Source: Labilibacter marinus (GTDB taxonomy: Bacteria; Bacteroidota; Bacteroidia; Bacteroidales; Marinilabiliaceae). From it: DNA of 64,000 bases. The stretch spans positions 62,001 to 126,000 of the forward strand of contig NZ_LXYE02000002.1 in NCBI RefSeq assembly GCF_001659685.2, read 5' to 3'. Every line of letters begins with the position of its first letter. Within the stretch, counting starts at the first letter, position 1. A model generated the notes under the pieces. That model saw nothing but the letters and a program-made list of their open reading frames with translations. It did not search any database and was not told the origin of the DNA. Shown one piece after another: positions 34,755-43,504 of this stretch. The position numbers and the translations under genes are program-made.

Positions 34755-36533
34755 ATGCAGCACTTTGATGTAATTGTAGTATTTGTAGTACTAGTATTTA
34801 TTCTTATATCCTTGTATAAGGATTTATTGGGAGCAGCTTTTACCTTTTTTGTAGCAGTAATGGTGTTAGGATTTTTTGGTGTGCTTACACCAAGCGAAAT
34901 TCTGGCAGGTTTTGCTAATGAGCAGATTGCGGTAATAATGATGTTGTTGCTCTTGGGGGATGCTATTCGGCAAATATCTGTGATAGAGATATTTTTCAGT
35001 CGAATATTCCCTCGAACGAGTGGGTATCGAGGCTTTCTTTCGCGGATCATGTTTTGGATTGGAGGTTTTTCTGCCTTTCTGAATAATACTCCCTTAGTGG
35101 CTGTAATGATGCCCTATGTGCATAATTGGAGTAAACGAAATAATATTTCACCGTCCAAATTATTATTGCCATTATCGTATGCCGCTATTTTAGGTGGATG
35201 TGTTACTTTAATTGGAACATCTACCAATTTAATAGTAAATGGTATGGTCATCGATCAAACTATTTTTCCTGATATGGAGCCCTTACGCATGTTTGATTTC
35301 TTTTGGGTTGGTTTTCCTATGTTAATTATAGGTTTCTTATACTTGTTCTTTTTTGCCCATAAACTATTACCAGATAGAGGAGCTATTGGAACTGGAATTA
35401 CTGGTTCCGAGCGCAAGTATTTGGTAGAGGCATTGGTTAGAAAGAGTTCCAAACTGGTTGGTAAAACTATAGACGAATCTGGGCTAAGTAATGAGAAAGG
35501 CTTATTCTTAGCAGAAGTGGTTCGGGGTAAATTTACCTTTCAAGTTTTCGATAAGGATTTTATACTTGAGGGAGGAGATTTGTTGCGTTTTGCTGGAGAG
35601 TCAGAAGATATAGCCAACTTATTATCTGATGACAGAGGTTTGACGTTGCCTTCGGTGGGTATGATGAGCAAGTTGAAAAGGGCAGATGTAGTTGAGATTG
35701 TTATTTCGCATAACTCATCATTGATTTCTAAATTAGTCAAGGATGTAAACTTTCGAGGTAAATACGATTCTGTACTATTAGCCATACACCGCAATGGTGA
35801 AAGGGTTCAGGGAAAGCTGGAAGAGGTGAAGTTGAAGGCTGGAGATGTTATTCTTTTGTTGGGAGGTGATGATTTTGTTTCTCGTTCGCAGGATAGCATG
35901 GATTTTTATCTTATTTCTAAGGTGAAAGAAGTTCGTAAACCTGAAAGATACAAAGTTTGGACATTGTTTGGAGGTACTTTGTTAGCCATATTTTTATCAG
36001 CCTTAAATATTATCCCATTATTTATGGGGTTGTTGGTAGTGTTGGTGGTAATTAATATACTAAAGGTAGTTGATGCGAAGGATTTGCCTAAAAATATTGA
36101 TTATAACTTAGCCGTTATTATAGCGCTTTCATTGGCTTTAGGCACTGCGATGATTAAAACTGGTGTGGCAGATATGATCGCAGATTTCATGATTTCTATC
36201 TTTTATCCACTCGGAAATGTAGCGGTATTATCAGGTATATATATAATTACAACCATATTGGCTGCATATATTACGAATAAGGCTGCAGTGGCCATCGTAT
36301 TTCCTATTTCCTTAACGGCCGCGCATAGTCTAGGACTGAATCCATTACCATTTGCTTTGGTAGTATCGTTTGCTGCAGCGGCTAATTTTTTAACCCCAAT
36401 TGGGTACCAAACCAACTTAATGGTGTACGGACCTGGAGGTTATAATTTTAAAGATTTTTTTAAGATTGGGTGGCCTCTGACTATTATTTACATGGTAGTT
36501 ACCGTAGTTATTTTAAGCTATATGTATCTGTAA
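34755..36533 (+). CDS. SLC13/DASS-family permease with TrkA-C domains
   Basis: A 592-residue inner-membrane transporter with about 11-12 hydrophobic segments. A central cytosolic insert (residues about 215-395) has two TrkA_C (RCK_C) domains, each ending in an ILEGGDLLRFAG or LKAGDVILLLGG segment. The signature loops NNTPLVAVMMP, LIGTSTNLIVNG and TPIGYQTNLMVYGPGGY are those of SLC13 proteins that carry sulfate, dicarboxylates or similar anions with sodium. Sulfate is plausible because cysDN lies in the same window, but they are 22 kb apart. Divergent from the LytS/LytTR pair. Confidence 0.9.
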   Translation: MQHFDVIVVFVVLVFILISLYKDLLGAAFTFFVAVMVLGFFGVLTPSEILAGFANEQIAVIMMLLLLGDAIRQISVIEIFFSRIFPRTSGYRGFLSRIMFWIGGFSAFLNNTPLVAVMMPYVHNWSKRNNISPSKLLLPLSYAAILGGCVTLIGTSTNLIVNGMVIDQTIFPDMEPLRMFDFFWVGFPMLIIGFLYLFFFAHKLLPDRGAIGTGITGSERKYLVEALVRKSSKLVGKTIDESGLSNEKGLFLAEVVRGKFTFQVFDKDFILEGGDLLRFAGESEDIANLLSDDRGLTLPSVGMMSKLKRADVVEIVISHNSSLISKLVKDVNFRGKYDSVLLAIHRNGERVQGKLEEVKLKAGDVILLLGGDDFVSRSQDSMDFYLISKVKEVRKPERYKVWTLFGGTLLAIFLSALNIIPLFMGLLVVLVVINILKVVDAKDLPKNIDYNLAVIIALSLALGTAMIKTGVADMIADFMISIFYPLGNVAVLSGIYIITTILAAYITNKAAVAIVFPISLTAAHSLGLNPLPFALVVSFAAAANFLTPIGYQTNLMVYGPGGYNFKDFFKIGWPLTIIYMVVTVVILSYMYL

Positions 36534-36565
36534 AAAAAAATAAGCACCCTTAAGGTGCTTTATGA
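36531..36565. terminator. Terminator between convergent transporter and ridA genes
   Basis: AAGCACC and GGTGCTT (36542-36560) form a seven-base stem. A run of nine A precedes it, which reads as T-run on the minus strand, so it should work best for ridA. Confidence 0.75.
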
Positions 36566-36575
36566 CAATATAGAA

Positions 36576-36956
36576 TTACTTAACGGCAATAGTTTCAATC
36601 TCTACCTTTACGCCTAAAGGAAGTTCTTTAACAGCGAATGCAGCTCTTGCTGGAGGATTTTCATTGTAATATTTTCCGTATACTTCATTCATAGCTTTAA
36701 AATCTGCCATATCCGAAAGTAAGCATGTTGATTTTACTACATGCTCAAAACCATAGCCTGCTTCTTTTAATATGGCTTCAATATTCTTCATTACTTGCTC
36801 TGTTTGTTCAGTAATGGTTTCTGTTTCCACTTTGCTAGTAGCAGGATTTATGGGTACTTGTCCCGAAATAAATAGCATACCATTAGCTTCAATCGCCTGA
36901 CTATAGGGCCCAATGGCTGCAGGAGCCTCTTCTGTGTTAATTACTTTCTTATTCAT
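36576..36956 (-). CDS. ridA: RidA family enamine/imine deaminase
   Basis: A 126-residue member of the RidA/YjgF family, which hydrolyses reactive enamines formed by PLP enzymes. Conserved elements are EAPAAIGPYSQAIEANGMLFISGQ at the N terminus, ARAAFAVKELPLGVKVEIE at the C terminus, including the arginine that holds the carboxylate, and the NIEAILKEAGYGFEHVVK helix. Normal length. It lies between convergent and same-strand genes with its own terminator, 166 bases downstream of lptD. Confidence 0.96.
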   Translation of the reverse strand: MNKKVINTEEAPAAIGPYSQAIEANGMLFISGQVPINPATSKVETETITEQTEQVMKNIEAILKEAGYGFEHVVKSTCLLSDMADFKAMNEVYGKYYNENPPARAAFAVKELPLGVKVEIETIAVK

Positions 36957-37064
36957 TTGACTAATATTTGTTTTTATTTACTATATGGAACTCGCCAGTT
37001 TTGTCATTCTCTTGTAATCGATTTTTCTCTCATAGCTTGTTTCATTTTTCTATTTAAAAATAAG

Positions 37065-37097
37065 CAAAAAAAATCCGTTCCTGAATACAAGAACGGA
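37065..37097 (-). terminator. Rho-independent terminator of lptD
   Basis: On the minus strand TCCGTTC and GAACGGA form a seven-base stem, followed by eight T. It lies 26 bases beyond the lptD stop. Confidence 0.8.
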
Positions 37098-37122
37098 GTA
37101 TGGTGTTTTGTTTAACTATGTT

Positions 37123-39879
37123 TTAAAAACCTGCGTTGTCTCTTGCACTACTTCGTTTATCATACTTCAAGTCTTGTAGTATCGAAGAATTTACATTTAA
37201 CGAGAAATAATAGGATTTATATCTACCCACAGGAACCAAGTTGAAACTCATACCCCAACAGTGTAAATCTCTTGAAATTCTTAGGTTGGTATGTGATATT
37301 TCTTTCCTGTCAAAGTTATAACCAGATGAGAATGAGAACTTCCATTTAGGAGTTAGTGAGAAGTCACCATTTAGGTTGATATCAGAGGTCACCTTCTTTT
37401 TAAAGGCCATCTTCTCTTTGTCAAAATCACCATTGACCATCCTAAAACTATAGTTTAAAGATAAGTTCCAAGGGAATTCAAATTTGGTGTATCCATCATC
37501 CAGCACAGTGGCCTTCTTTTGGCCTCTGGTATCGGCAAATTCATCTTCTACATTATCAATTCTGTCCAGGGGACTCTCATAGTCGTCTTCCTCTTCTTCT
37601 TCCTCCTCATTCGTTTCATCATCGCCTTCCCCTCGTCTTTTTTCCATCCACTTTTTAATTTTCTCAGAACCAATGGATATTCCAAAGTTAAGGTTAGCTG
37701 ATTCTAAACGAGCTAATTGTCCTGTTGATTTGTAGTGAGAGGTATTGATTCGTATTGGAGCACCATTGTAAGTTGTATCAATTGCATAGGGGTCGAAAGT
37801 TGCTCCAAAGTTGATGTTGGTACCTAATATTTTGGTTCTACCACTCATGTTAATTCTAGACCACTTTAATGAGTCGGCCATGAAGTTGTGCGAGGTAGAA
37901 AAGTTAAGCCCTTCGATTAATTTTACTTTTTTAAAGCCCGTTGAATCTCGCTGACTCTTCACTTTCATTTCTAAGGTATTGGCCAAGGATAATCCCAAGG
38001 AACCTGATTTTCCTCTACCTGGAGTGCCATATAAAGACCCTTCGTACATTGAATAGTCATGACGTATAATGGAATCTTGTTGCGGGTCGTAGTATTCGAA
38101 CCAATCGTAATAGCCAAACTTCTCATCACCAAAATCAGGGCGATATGATAAACTGGCCGATGGCGTCATTACATGTCTAATTTTATCTACTTTATCACCA
38201 AAAAGTTTTTTCCAAGGTGTATAAAAAGTGTAGAATTTGGTAGATGTACTAACTGAGTAGCTATAATCGTATACACGTTTAAAACCAGAAGTTGTATCCG
38301 CTACAACTATTTCTTCCAAATCTTCATCCCATTCCTTAGTTGTTGATTTAGTATACCACCTTTCCGTATAGTTAAATGACGGAGTAAGTGTAAAGTATTT
38401 CAACATCTTTAAGTTCAAAGAAACAGGAACGGAGTGCTTTACTCCATTTTGCCAATCCTGAGGAAAAGCCTTGTCGCCTAATTCGTATTCTTTAGTATTG
38501 ATGTAGTTTTTTACATTACCAGTATACGATAAACTTAATTTTTCATACCATGATTCTTTACTCCCAACTTTGTTTTTTTGTTTAAAAGGGAACTTCCTAT
38601 TCATAGTTAAGGTAAGATCTGGAGCAGTAAAACTAACCGTAGTATCTCTGGTGTTTTGCGATGCCAATAAGTTGGCAGAAAAGTTAAATCCTACTTTGTC
38701 AAATCTACGACTGTATGAAATACTTGACCTTTTAGTGTTGGTTGCAAGTTTGTTAGGATCAACAATACTCGATACGTTATTTTGGTCGTACGAACTACTT
38801 GAGTAATTTACACTGGCCGAAAAAGTTTGATACGGATTTGCTTTGGCATCCTGACGGTGCGACCACATAAGTGAAAAATCCTTAGTTTTTCGATAATCAG
38901 GCAAATCCTCTTCACTATATATATTAGTAATAAAGTTGGTACTTAAATTACCACTAAACGAATATCTCTTTTTATATTTTGATGCTCCACGAATACCCCA
39001 AGATTTATTGGCATAGATATCTCCAGTAACTGCCAAGTCAAAGTAATCGCTAGCTGCCCAATAGTATCCACCATCTCTTAAAAATAAACCCCTGGATTGC
39101 TCCTCTCCATAGGAGGGCATAATGATACCAGAACTATAACTCGAGGTGGTTGGCACAAAGCCAAATGGTATACCGATAGGATAAATAGGAATGTCTTCAA
39201 TCACAAGATATGCAGGACCTGTAATCGTTTTTTTACCAGGTATCACCTTCGCCTTGGTCATGTTTAAGTAAAAGTGGGGATGCTCGTGGTTATCACAAGT
39301 ACTATAATGTCCGTCTTTTATGGAAAAAGAGTCATCAGGCGATTTTTTTGCTAGACTACTCACCACATAACCTTCACCTTGTTCGGTAACAACATGCTCA
39401 ATAAGTGCTTTTTCACTTTTAAAGTTGTACTTAATGGTTTTCATTTCGTACGAACCTTTATTATCGGTAAAAACGGGTAAGCCAGTAACTACGCCAGCTG
39501 TGTCTTGAATACCATAAGCATAGGTTAAACTACTATCTAAATCCAATTCAATACATGCAGCAGTAAGGGTAATGTCTAAATATTTAACTTCAGCTTCACC
39601 ATATAAAAACACTCTTCTCGATTCACCCTTTTCAGGATTTCCATTACTTAAAATAATTGAATCCTTAGCGGTGTATTGCACTTCTGCATCAATACCTAAA
39701 CCAGCCGACTTTTGCGGAATGCTATCATTTATTGATGAGAGAGAATCTGCTTCTAAAGCCAAGTTTGGAATAGAATCAGTAATAGGATTATTGTCGTTGA
39801 CCTCATTGATTGGTTTAAGTTCATTGTTTTGAGCGAATAGATTTAGCCCAAACAAACATAAAACCAATAATATTGGCAT
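37123..39879 (-). CDS. lptD: LPS-assembly protein LptD-like outer-membrane protein
   Basis: A very large barrel protein of 918 residues with the chosen start. MPILLVLCLFGLNLFAQ is its signal peptide. Residues about 85-230 carry an OstA/LptA-like jellyroll (YTAKDSIIL, FLYGEAEVKYLDI, AYGIQDTAG), then a Cys-containing DGHYSTCDNHEHPHFYL segment, then PYGIPFGFVPTT-like (here IYPIGIPFGFVPTT) leading into an LptD barrel. An acidic linker (EEEEEEDD) stands near residue 770. A longer reading frame starts at 39993, but the putative promoter -7 element falls inside that extension. It inserts lipopolysaccharide into the outer leaflet. The amidase gene is divergent. Confidence 0.87.
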   Translation of the reverse strand: MPILLVLCLFGLNLFAQNNELKPINEVNDNNPITDSIPNLALEADSLSSINDSIPQKSAGLGIDAEVQYTAKDSIILSNGNPEKGESRRVFLYGEAEVKYLDITLTAACIELDLDSSLTYAYGIQDTAGVVTGLPVFTDNKGSYEMKTIKYNFKSEKALIEHVVTEQGEGYVVSSLAKKSPDDSFSIKDGHYSTCDNHEHPHFYLNMTKAKVIPGKKTITGPAYLVIEDIPIYPIGIPFGFVPTTSSYSSGIIMPSYGEEQSRGLFLRDGGYYWAASDYFDLAVTGDIYANKSWGIRGASKYKKRYSFSGNLSTNFITNIYSEEDLPDYRKTKDFSLMWSHRQDAKANPYQTFSASVNYSSSSYDQNNVSSIVDPNKLATNTKRSSISYSRRFDKVGFNFSANLLASQNTRDTTVSFTAPDLTLTMNRKFPFKQKNKVGSKESWYEKLSLSYTGNVKNYINTKEYELGDKAFPQDWQNGVKHSVPVSLNLKMLKYFTLTPSFNYTERWYTKSTTKEWDEDLEEIVVADTTSGFKRVYDYSYSVSTSTKFYTFYTPWKKLFGDKVDKIRHVMTPSASLSYRPDFGDEKFGYYDWFEYYDPQQDSIIRHDYSMYEGSLYGTPGRGKSGSLGLSLANTLEMKVKSQRDSTGFKKVKLIEGLNFSTSHNFMADSLKWSRINMSGRTKILGTNINFGATFDPYAIDTTYNGAPIRINTSHYKSTGQLARLESANLNFGISIGSEKIKKWMEKRRGEGDDETNEEEEEEEDDYESPLDRIDNVEDEFADTRGQKKATVLDDGYTKFEFPWNLSLNYSFRMVNGDFDKEKMAFKKKVTSDINLNGDFSLTPKWKFSFSSGYNFDRKEISHTNLRISRDLHCWGMSFNLVPVGRYKSYYFSLNVNSSILQDLKYDKRSSARDNAGF

Positions 39880-39964
39880 TCGAATTAGGTAAGGTTTACG
39901 ACCTTGGTATATTTTATGTAGAGAAACAATCAATGAAATAGTTGTTATATGATTCAATTTGCCA

Positions 39965-39972
39965 CAAAAATA
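39965..39972 (-). promoter_or_regulatory. Putative -7 element for lptD
   Basis: Reads TATTTTTG on the minus strand. Expected transcription start is near 39958, leaving a leader of about 80 bases to ATG 39879 and excluding the ATG at 39993. No good -33 match. Confidence 0.45.
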
Positions 39973-40211
39973 AATAAAAATTGATGACACCATGGGTTTA
40001 TTTAATAAAATCGGTCGTGGTATATGTAATGTTTGTTGTAGTGTTAAAATATTCGTGTGTCCAAAAGCAAAAATGATACCATATGTTTGTCATAATTTAC
40101 TTAAATGCTAATTTTATTGAAGTGTTGGAATGATATTTTCTTAATTAAAGCTATTTTTGGTTTCTGAATACTATAGATGATAGTCTATAGCATATAAATA
40201 AGAACAAAAGA
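39973..40211. promoter_or_regulatory. Divergent intergenic region lptD / amidase
   Basis: Contains TATGTTTG at 40082-40089 on the plus strand, a -7 match for the amidase gene that would give a leader of about 115 bases. It has no other recognised feature. Confidence 0.45.
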
Positions 40212-41291
40212 ATGAGGATATTATATATAATATGGGTTGTATTATTGGTAGGAAGTACTGTTGTTAGCGCGCAGTCTACAGGTAAGCTGAAGAAAGTGGT
40301 GATTGATGCAGGGCATGGAGGTAAAGACCCCGGTGCACATGGAAAGTATGCCAAAGAAAAAGATATTGTGTTGGCCGTAGCGTTAAAACTGGGTAATTAT
40401 ATTAATAAATATTTACCTGAGGTTGAGGTAGTTTATACGCGTAAAACAGATGTTTTTATTCCCTTAAATAAAAGAGCAGAAATCGCAAATAAGGCAGATG
40501 CTAATTTATTTATATCTATCCATGCTAACTGGATAAGTAATTCAAGGATAACAGGAACGGAAACTTTTGCTTTGGGTTTACACAGAACGGATGATAACTT
40601 GGAAGTGGCGAAGAAAGAAAATGCCGTAATTAAGTTAGAGGATGATTATAGTGTTACCTATGAGAACTTCGATCCTAATTCTGCAGAATCGTATATCATT
40701 TTTGAGTTGTATCAAAATATCTATTTAGATCAAAGTTTAGAAGTAGCTAGTAAAATTCAGAATCAGTTCTCTAAAAGAGTGGGAAGAAGGGATAGGGGAG
40801 TAAAACAAGCTGGTTTTTTGGTTTTACGAGAAACGGCTATGCCTGGTGTATTGGTTGAACTTGGTTTTTTAAGTAATGCGGCTGAAGAAAAATATTTAAG
40901 TTCTAATGAAGGGCAAGCTTTGTTGGCTTCAGGTATATTTAGAGCTTTTAGAGATTATAAAATAAAATTTGATGCTAAAAATAGCATGGATGTGGCAGAT
41001 GTAAATGCAGCAAGAGAGGCTGCTAAAACGGATATCGTTTATCGCATTCAAGTGGCATCGAGTAAAAGAAAAATAAAGGAAGGAACTTCTGTATATAAAA
41101 AGTTTACCGATGTATTTGAATACCGAGATGGTAAATCTTATAAATATGCGGTAGAAGGTTCAGGCAGTTATAAAGAGGTTAGTGAAAGTCTACCTTCTGT
41201 TAAAAGGAAAGTAAAAGATTGTTTTGTGATTGCTTTTGAAGATGGAGTAAGAATTCCGTTAAAAGAGGCAAGAGAAAAAACAAAGGAATAA
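40212..41291 (+). CDS. N-acetylmuramoyl-L-alanine amidase (Amidase_3)
   Basis: Periplasmic zinc enzyme that cuts the bond between muramic acid and the stem peptide during cell separation. Signal peptide MRILYIIWVVLLVGSTVVSA-Q, about 20 residues. The catalytic domain has His35 in DAGHGGKDPGA, Glu49 in AKEKDIV, a second His in ISIHANW and the catalytic Glu in VLVELGFLSN. After the domain, residues about 270-355 resemble a SPOR-like peptidoglycan-binding module (YRIQVASSK, FTDVFEYRDGKSYKYAVEG, FVIAFEDGVRIPL). 359 residues in all. Divergent from lptD. Confidence 0.94.
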   Translation: MRILYIIWVVLLVGSTVVSAQSTGKLKKVVIDAGHGGKDPGAHGKYAKEKDIVLAVALKLGNYINKYLPEVEVVYTRKTDVFIPLNKRAEIANKADANLFISIHANWISNSRITGTETFALGLHRTDDNLEVAKKENAVIKLEDDYSVTYENFDPNSAESYIIFELYQNIYLDQSLEVASKIQNQFSKRVGRRDRGVKQAGFLVLRETAMPGVLVELGFLSNAAEEKYLSSNEGQALLASGIFRAFRDYKIKFDAKNSMDVADVNAAREAAKTDIVYRIQVASSKRKIKEGTSVYKKFTDVFEYRDGKSYKYAVEGSGSYKEVSESLPSVKRKVKDCFVIAFEDGVRIPLKEAREKTKE

Positions 41292-41317
41292 CTCAAGGGG
41301 TAAAAAACAACTATTTT

Positions 41318-41345
41318 CCGATGTGGGGGCATCGGTATTGTTTTA
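41318..41345 (+). terminator. Weak terminator after the amidase gene
   Basis: CCGATG (41318-41323) and CATCGG (41330-41335) pair around a six-base loop and are followed by TATTGTTTT. Confidence 0.55.
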
Positions 41346-41363
41346 GGACAGGTTGCTGTCATT

Positions 41364-41371
41364 TATTTTTG
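41364..41371 (+). promoter_or_regulatory. Putative -7 element very close to the GntR-type start
   Basis: TATTTTTG ends only five bases before the ATG at 41377, so a transcript from it would have almost no leader. No standard -33 element at the right distance was found. Confidence 0.35.
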
Positions 41372-41376
41372 TTACC

Positions 41377-42372
41377 ATGAGAAATTTCATTCCAGTAGTA
41401 GATAATAATTCGAGTGTGCCAAAATTTATGCAATTGGTACATTCGTTTGAAGATGCGGTTAGAAGTAATAAATTGCATATTGGTGATTTATTGCCTTCGG
41501 TAAATGAGTTGTGCAAGGAGTGCGGACTTTCTCGTGATACGGTATTTAAAGCTTACAGTGAGCTGAAACTGCGAAAGCTGATAGAATCAGTTCCTAACAA
41601 GGGTTATTATGTTGCCAGTAATACACAGGATGTATTTCTTTTTTTAGATACTTTTAAGGCATACAAAGAGGTGTTGTATGGCGCCTTCCGCGAAGCATTA
41701 CCTTCGAGTTATAACGTGGATGTTCATTTTCATCACTATAATCCGCGGGTTTTTGCAGATACCATTGCCAATGCTGCTGGTAAGTACAGTCATTATATTA
41801 TCATGAACTTTGATCATAAAAAGGTAAAAGAGGCTGTTTCCAAAATTGACCCATCTAAATTGTTGTGTATTGATTGGGTGGTGAACATCCCTTCTAAGTC
41901 ATCTTATCTAGGGCAAGATTTTGGAAAGCCGGTATACGATAATTTGGCTCAAATAAGGCAACAACTTAAAAAGTATTCAAAACTGGTTTTTATTTATCCA
42001 GAGTTTACTAATCATCCTAAAGAATCGATAAAAAGCTTTGAACAGTTTTGTATAGATAATTCCATCGATTATGGGGTTGTTTATAAGGTAAATGAAGTGA
42101 CTGTGAATAAAGGAGAGCTTTATATTACGGTCAGTGATCGAATTTTAGCAGATTTACTTGATATGGCACATAATCAGGGCTTAACGGTGGGGGAAGAAAT
42201 TGGAATTATCTCTTATAACGAAACACCAACAAAAAAATATATTAAGGATGGTATAACGGTTATTTCAACCGATTTTAATAAAATAGGTATTCAAATGGCC
42301 GATTTTATATTAAAAGAAGTTGAAATACGAGAGTATGTACCTACAGAAATAATCATCAGAAACTCCATCTAA
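41377..42372 (+). CDS. GntR-type transcriptional regulator with sugar-binding-like sensor domain
   Basis: A 331-residue regulator. The N-terminal winged helix of the GntR family (residues about 8-75) has FMQLVHSFEDAVRSNKLHIG, then LLPSVNELCKECGLSRDTVFKAYSEL and the NKGYYVA wing. The rest resembles the periplasmic-binding-protein fold of LacI-type regulators (YIIMNFDHKKV, SYLGQDFGKPVYD, IISYNETP, ISTDFNKIGIQMADFIL), as in Bacteroidota sugar regulators. ATG 41377 is chosen over TTG 41353. The inducer is probably a sugar; no catabolic genes are adjacent, so its targets may be elsewhere. Confidence 0.92.
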   Translation: MRNFIPVVDNNSSVPKFMQLVHSFEDAVRSNKLHIGDLLPSVNELCKECGLSRDTVFKAYSELKLRKLIESVPNKGYYVASNTQDVFLFLDTFKAYKEVLYGAFREALPSSYNVDVHFHHYNPRVFADTIANAAGKYSHYIIMNFDHKKVKEAVSKIDPSKLLCIDWVVNIPSKSSYLGQDFGKPVYDNLAQIRQQLKKYSKLVFIYPEFTNHPKESIKSFEQFCIDNSIDYGVVYKVNEVTVNKGELYITVSDRILADLLDMAHNQGLTVGEEIGIISYNETPTKKYIKDGITVISTDFNKIGIQMADFILKEVEIREYVPTEIIIRNSI

Positions 42373-42403
42373 TAGAGTGTTAATTATTATAAAATTAATA
42401 GGA

Positions 42404-42411
42404 TAAATTTG
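42404..42411 (+). promoter_or_regulatory. Putative -7 element upstream of mscS
   Basis: TAAATTTG fits the -7 consensus. It would give a leader of about 160 bases. The 11-base word AATTTGACTTT occurs at 42406 and again at 42434. Confidence 0.35.
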
Positions 42412-42579
42412 ACTTTGTTTAGAATTAGTAATTAATTTGACTTTTCAAACAACAAAATCGGTTATTGCTGGTTTTAGTGATTGGCGATACGTCAAATTCG
42501 AATTATTTATTTTATACAACTTAATCCTGTTTTTCGTCGGGGTGAGGAAGTATGCTTAAACCTAAAACAATCTAAAAGG

Positions 42580-43395
42580 ATGGAACAGATCACACAACTT
42601 TTTAATGACTCAAAAGATGTTATTATTGCTTATGGCGGACAACTTGTATTGGCCATATTAACATTAATCATTGGTTTTTGGGTAATCGGCAAGATTACAA
42701 AAGCCATGAAAAAAATTTTTAAAAATAAACATGTTGATGAAACTCTACAGCCATTTTTAATTGGCATGTTAAGTTATTTATTGAAGATACTTTTGGTAAT
42801 CAGTGTTATGACGATGGTCGGAATTCAAATGACATCGTTTATTGCTATTCTTGGTGCTGCTGGTTTAGCCGTAGGTATGGCTCTTTCTGGGACTTTGCAA
42901 AATTTTGCTGGTGGCGTAATGTTGTTAATATTAAAGCCATTTAAAAAAGGAGATTTTATTGAGGCACAGGGTTATATGGGTATTGTTGATGAAATTCAAA
43001 TCTTCGTAACCAAATTAAAAACATTAGATAATCGTAATATTTATATTCCTAATGGAGGTCTTTCTACGGGTAGTTTAATTAACTTTTCTCAAGAAGAAAC
43101 GCGTAGAGTAGATTTTTCTTTTGGAATAGGTTATGGAGATGATATTGATAAGGCAAAAAGTGTTATTGCGCAAGTTATTGAGGCTTCTGGTAAGGCGTTA
43201 AAAGATCCTGAACCTTTTATTGCAGTAGGTGAATTAGCGGATAGCTCGGTTAATATTACTACAAGGGTTTGGGTTAAAGCGCCTGATTATTGGGATCTAT
43301 TTTTTTATATGAATGAGAATGTGAAGAAAGAGTTCGATAAACAAGGAATTTCTATTCCATTCCCTCAAAGAGATGTTCATTTAATTAAGGAATAA
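42580..43395 (+). CDS. mscS: Small-conductance mechanosensitive channel MscS
   Basis: A 271-residue inner-membrane channel that opens under membrane tension to release solutes. Three N-terminal helices (residues about 15-110) end in the pore-lining helix ILGAAGLAVGMALSGTLQNFAGGVMLLILKPF, rich in Gly and Ala as in MscS TM3. The beta domain (KKGDFIEAQGYMGIVDEIQIF, NRNIYIPNGGLS) and the C-terminal alpha-beta domain follow. ATG 42580 yields the usual N terminus and is preceded by AAAGGA; the in-frame 33 residues upstream do not look like part of the family. Confidence 0.95.
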   Translation: MEQITQLFNDSKDVIIAYGGQLVLAILTLIIGFWVIGKITKAMKKIFKNKHVDETLQPFLIGMLSYLLKILLVISVMTMVGIQMTSFIAILGAAGLAVGMALSGTLQNFAGGVMLLILKPFKKGDFIEAQGYMGIVDEIQIFVTKLKTLDNRNIYIPNGGLSTGSLINFSQEETRRVDFSFGIGYGDDIDKAKSVIAQVIEASGKALKDPEPFIAVGELADSSVNITTRVWVKAPDYWDLFFYMNENVKKEFDKQGISIPFPQRDVHLIKE

Positions 43396-43414
43396 CAAGA
43401 AACTTATATACTAG

Positions 43415-43457
43415 AACGAACTGTTTTACCTTGTCGTAAAATGGTTCGTTTCTTTTT
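43415..43457 (+). terminator. Rho-independent terminator of mscS
   Basis: AACGAAC (43415-43421) pairs with GTTCGTT (43444-43450), with an inner TTTTAC/GTAAAA stem, followed by TCTTTTTT. Confidence 0.8.
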
Positions 43458-43504
43458 TAGATGGGATTACTACCATCATTTAAATTTAAAACTAAACTAG
43501 AAAA

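Noticed and set aside
42406-42444. Direct repeat AATTTGACTTT twice, 28 bases apart, upstream of mscS as a GntR-type operator
   Set aside because: Low-complexity AT words, no dyad symmetry, and the first copy overlaps a promoter-like element; not enough for an operator call.
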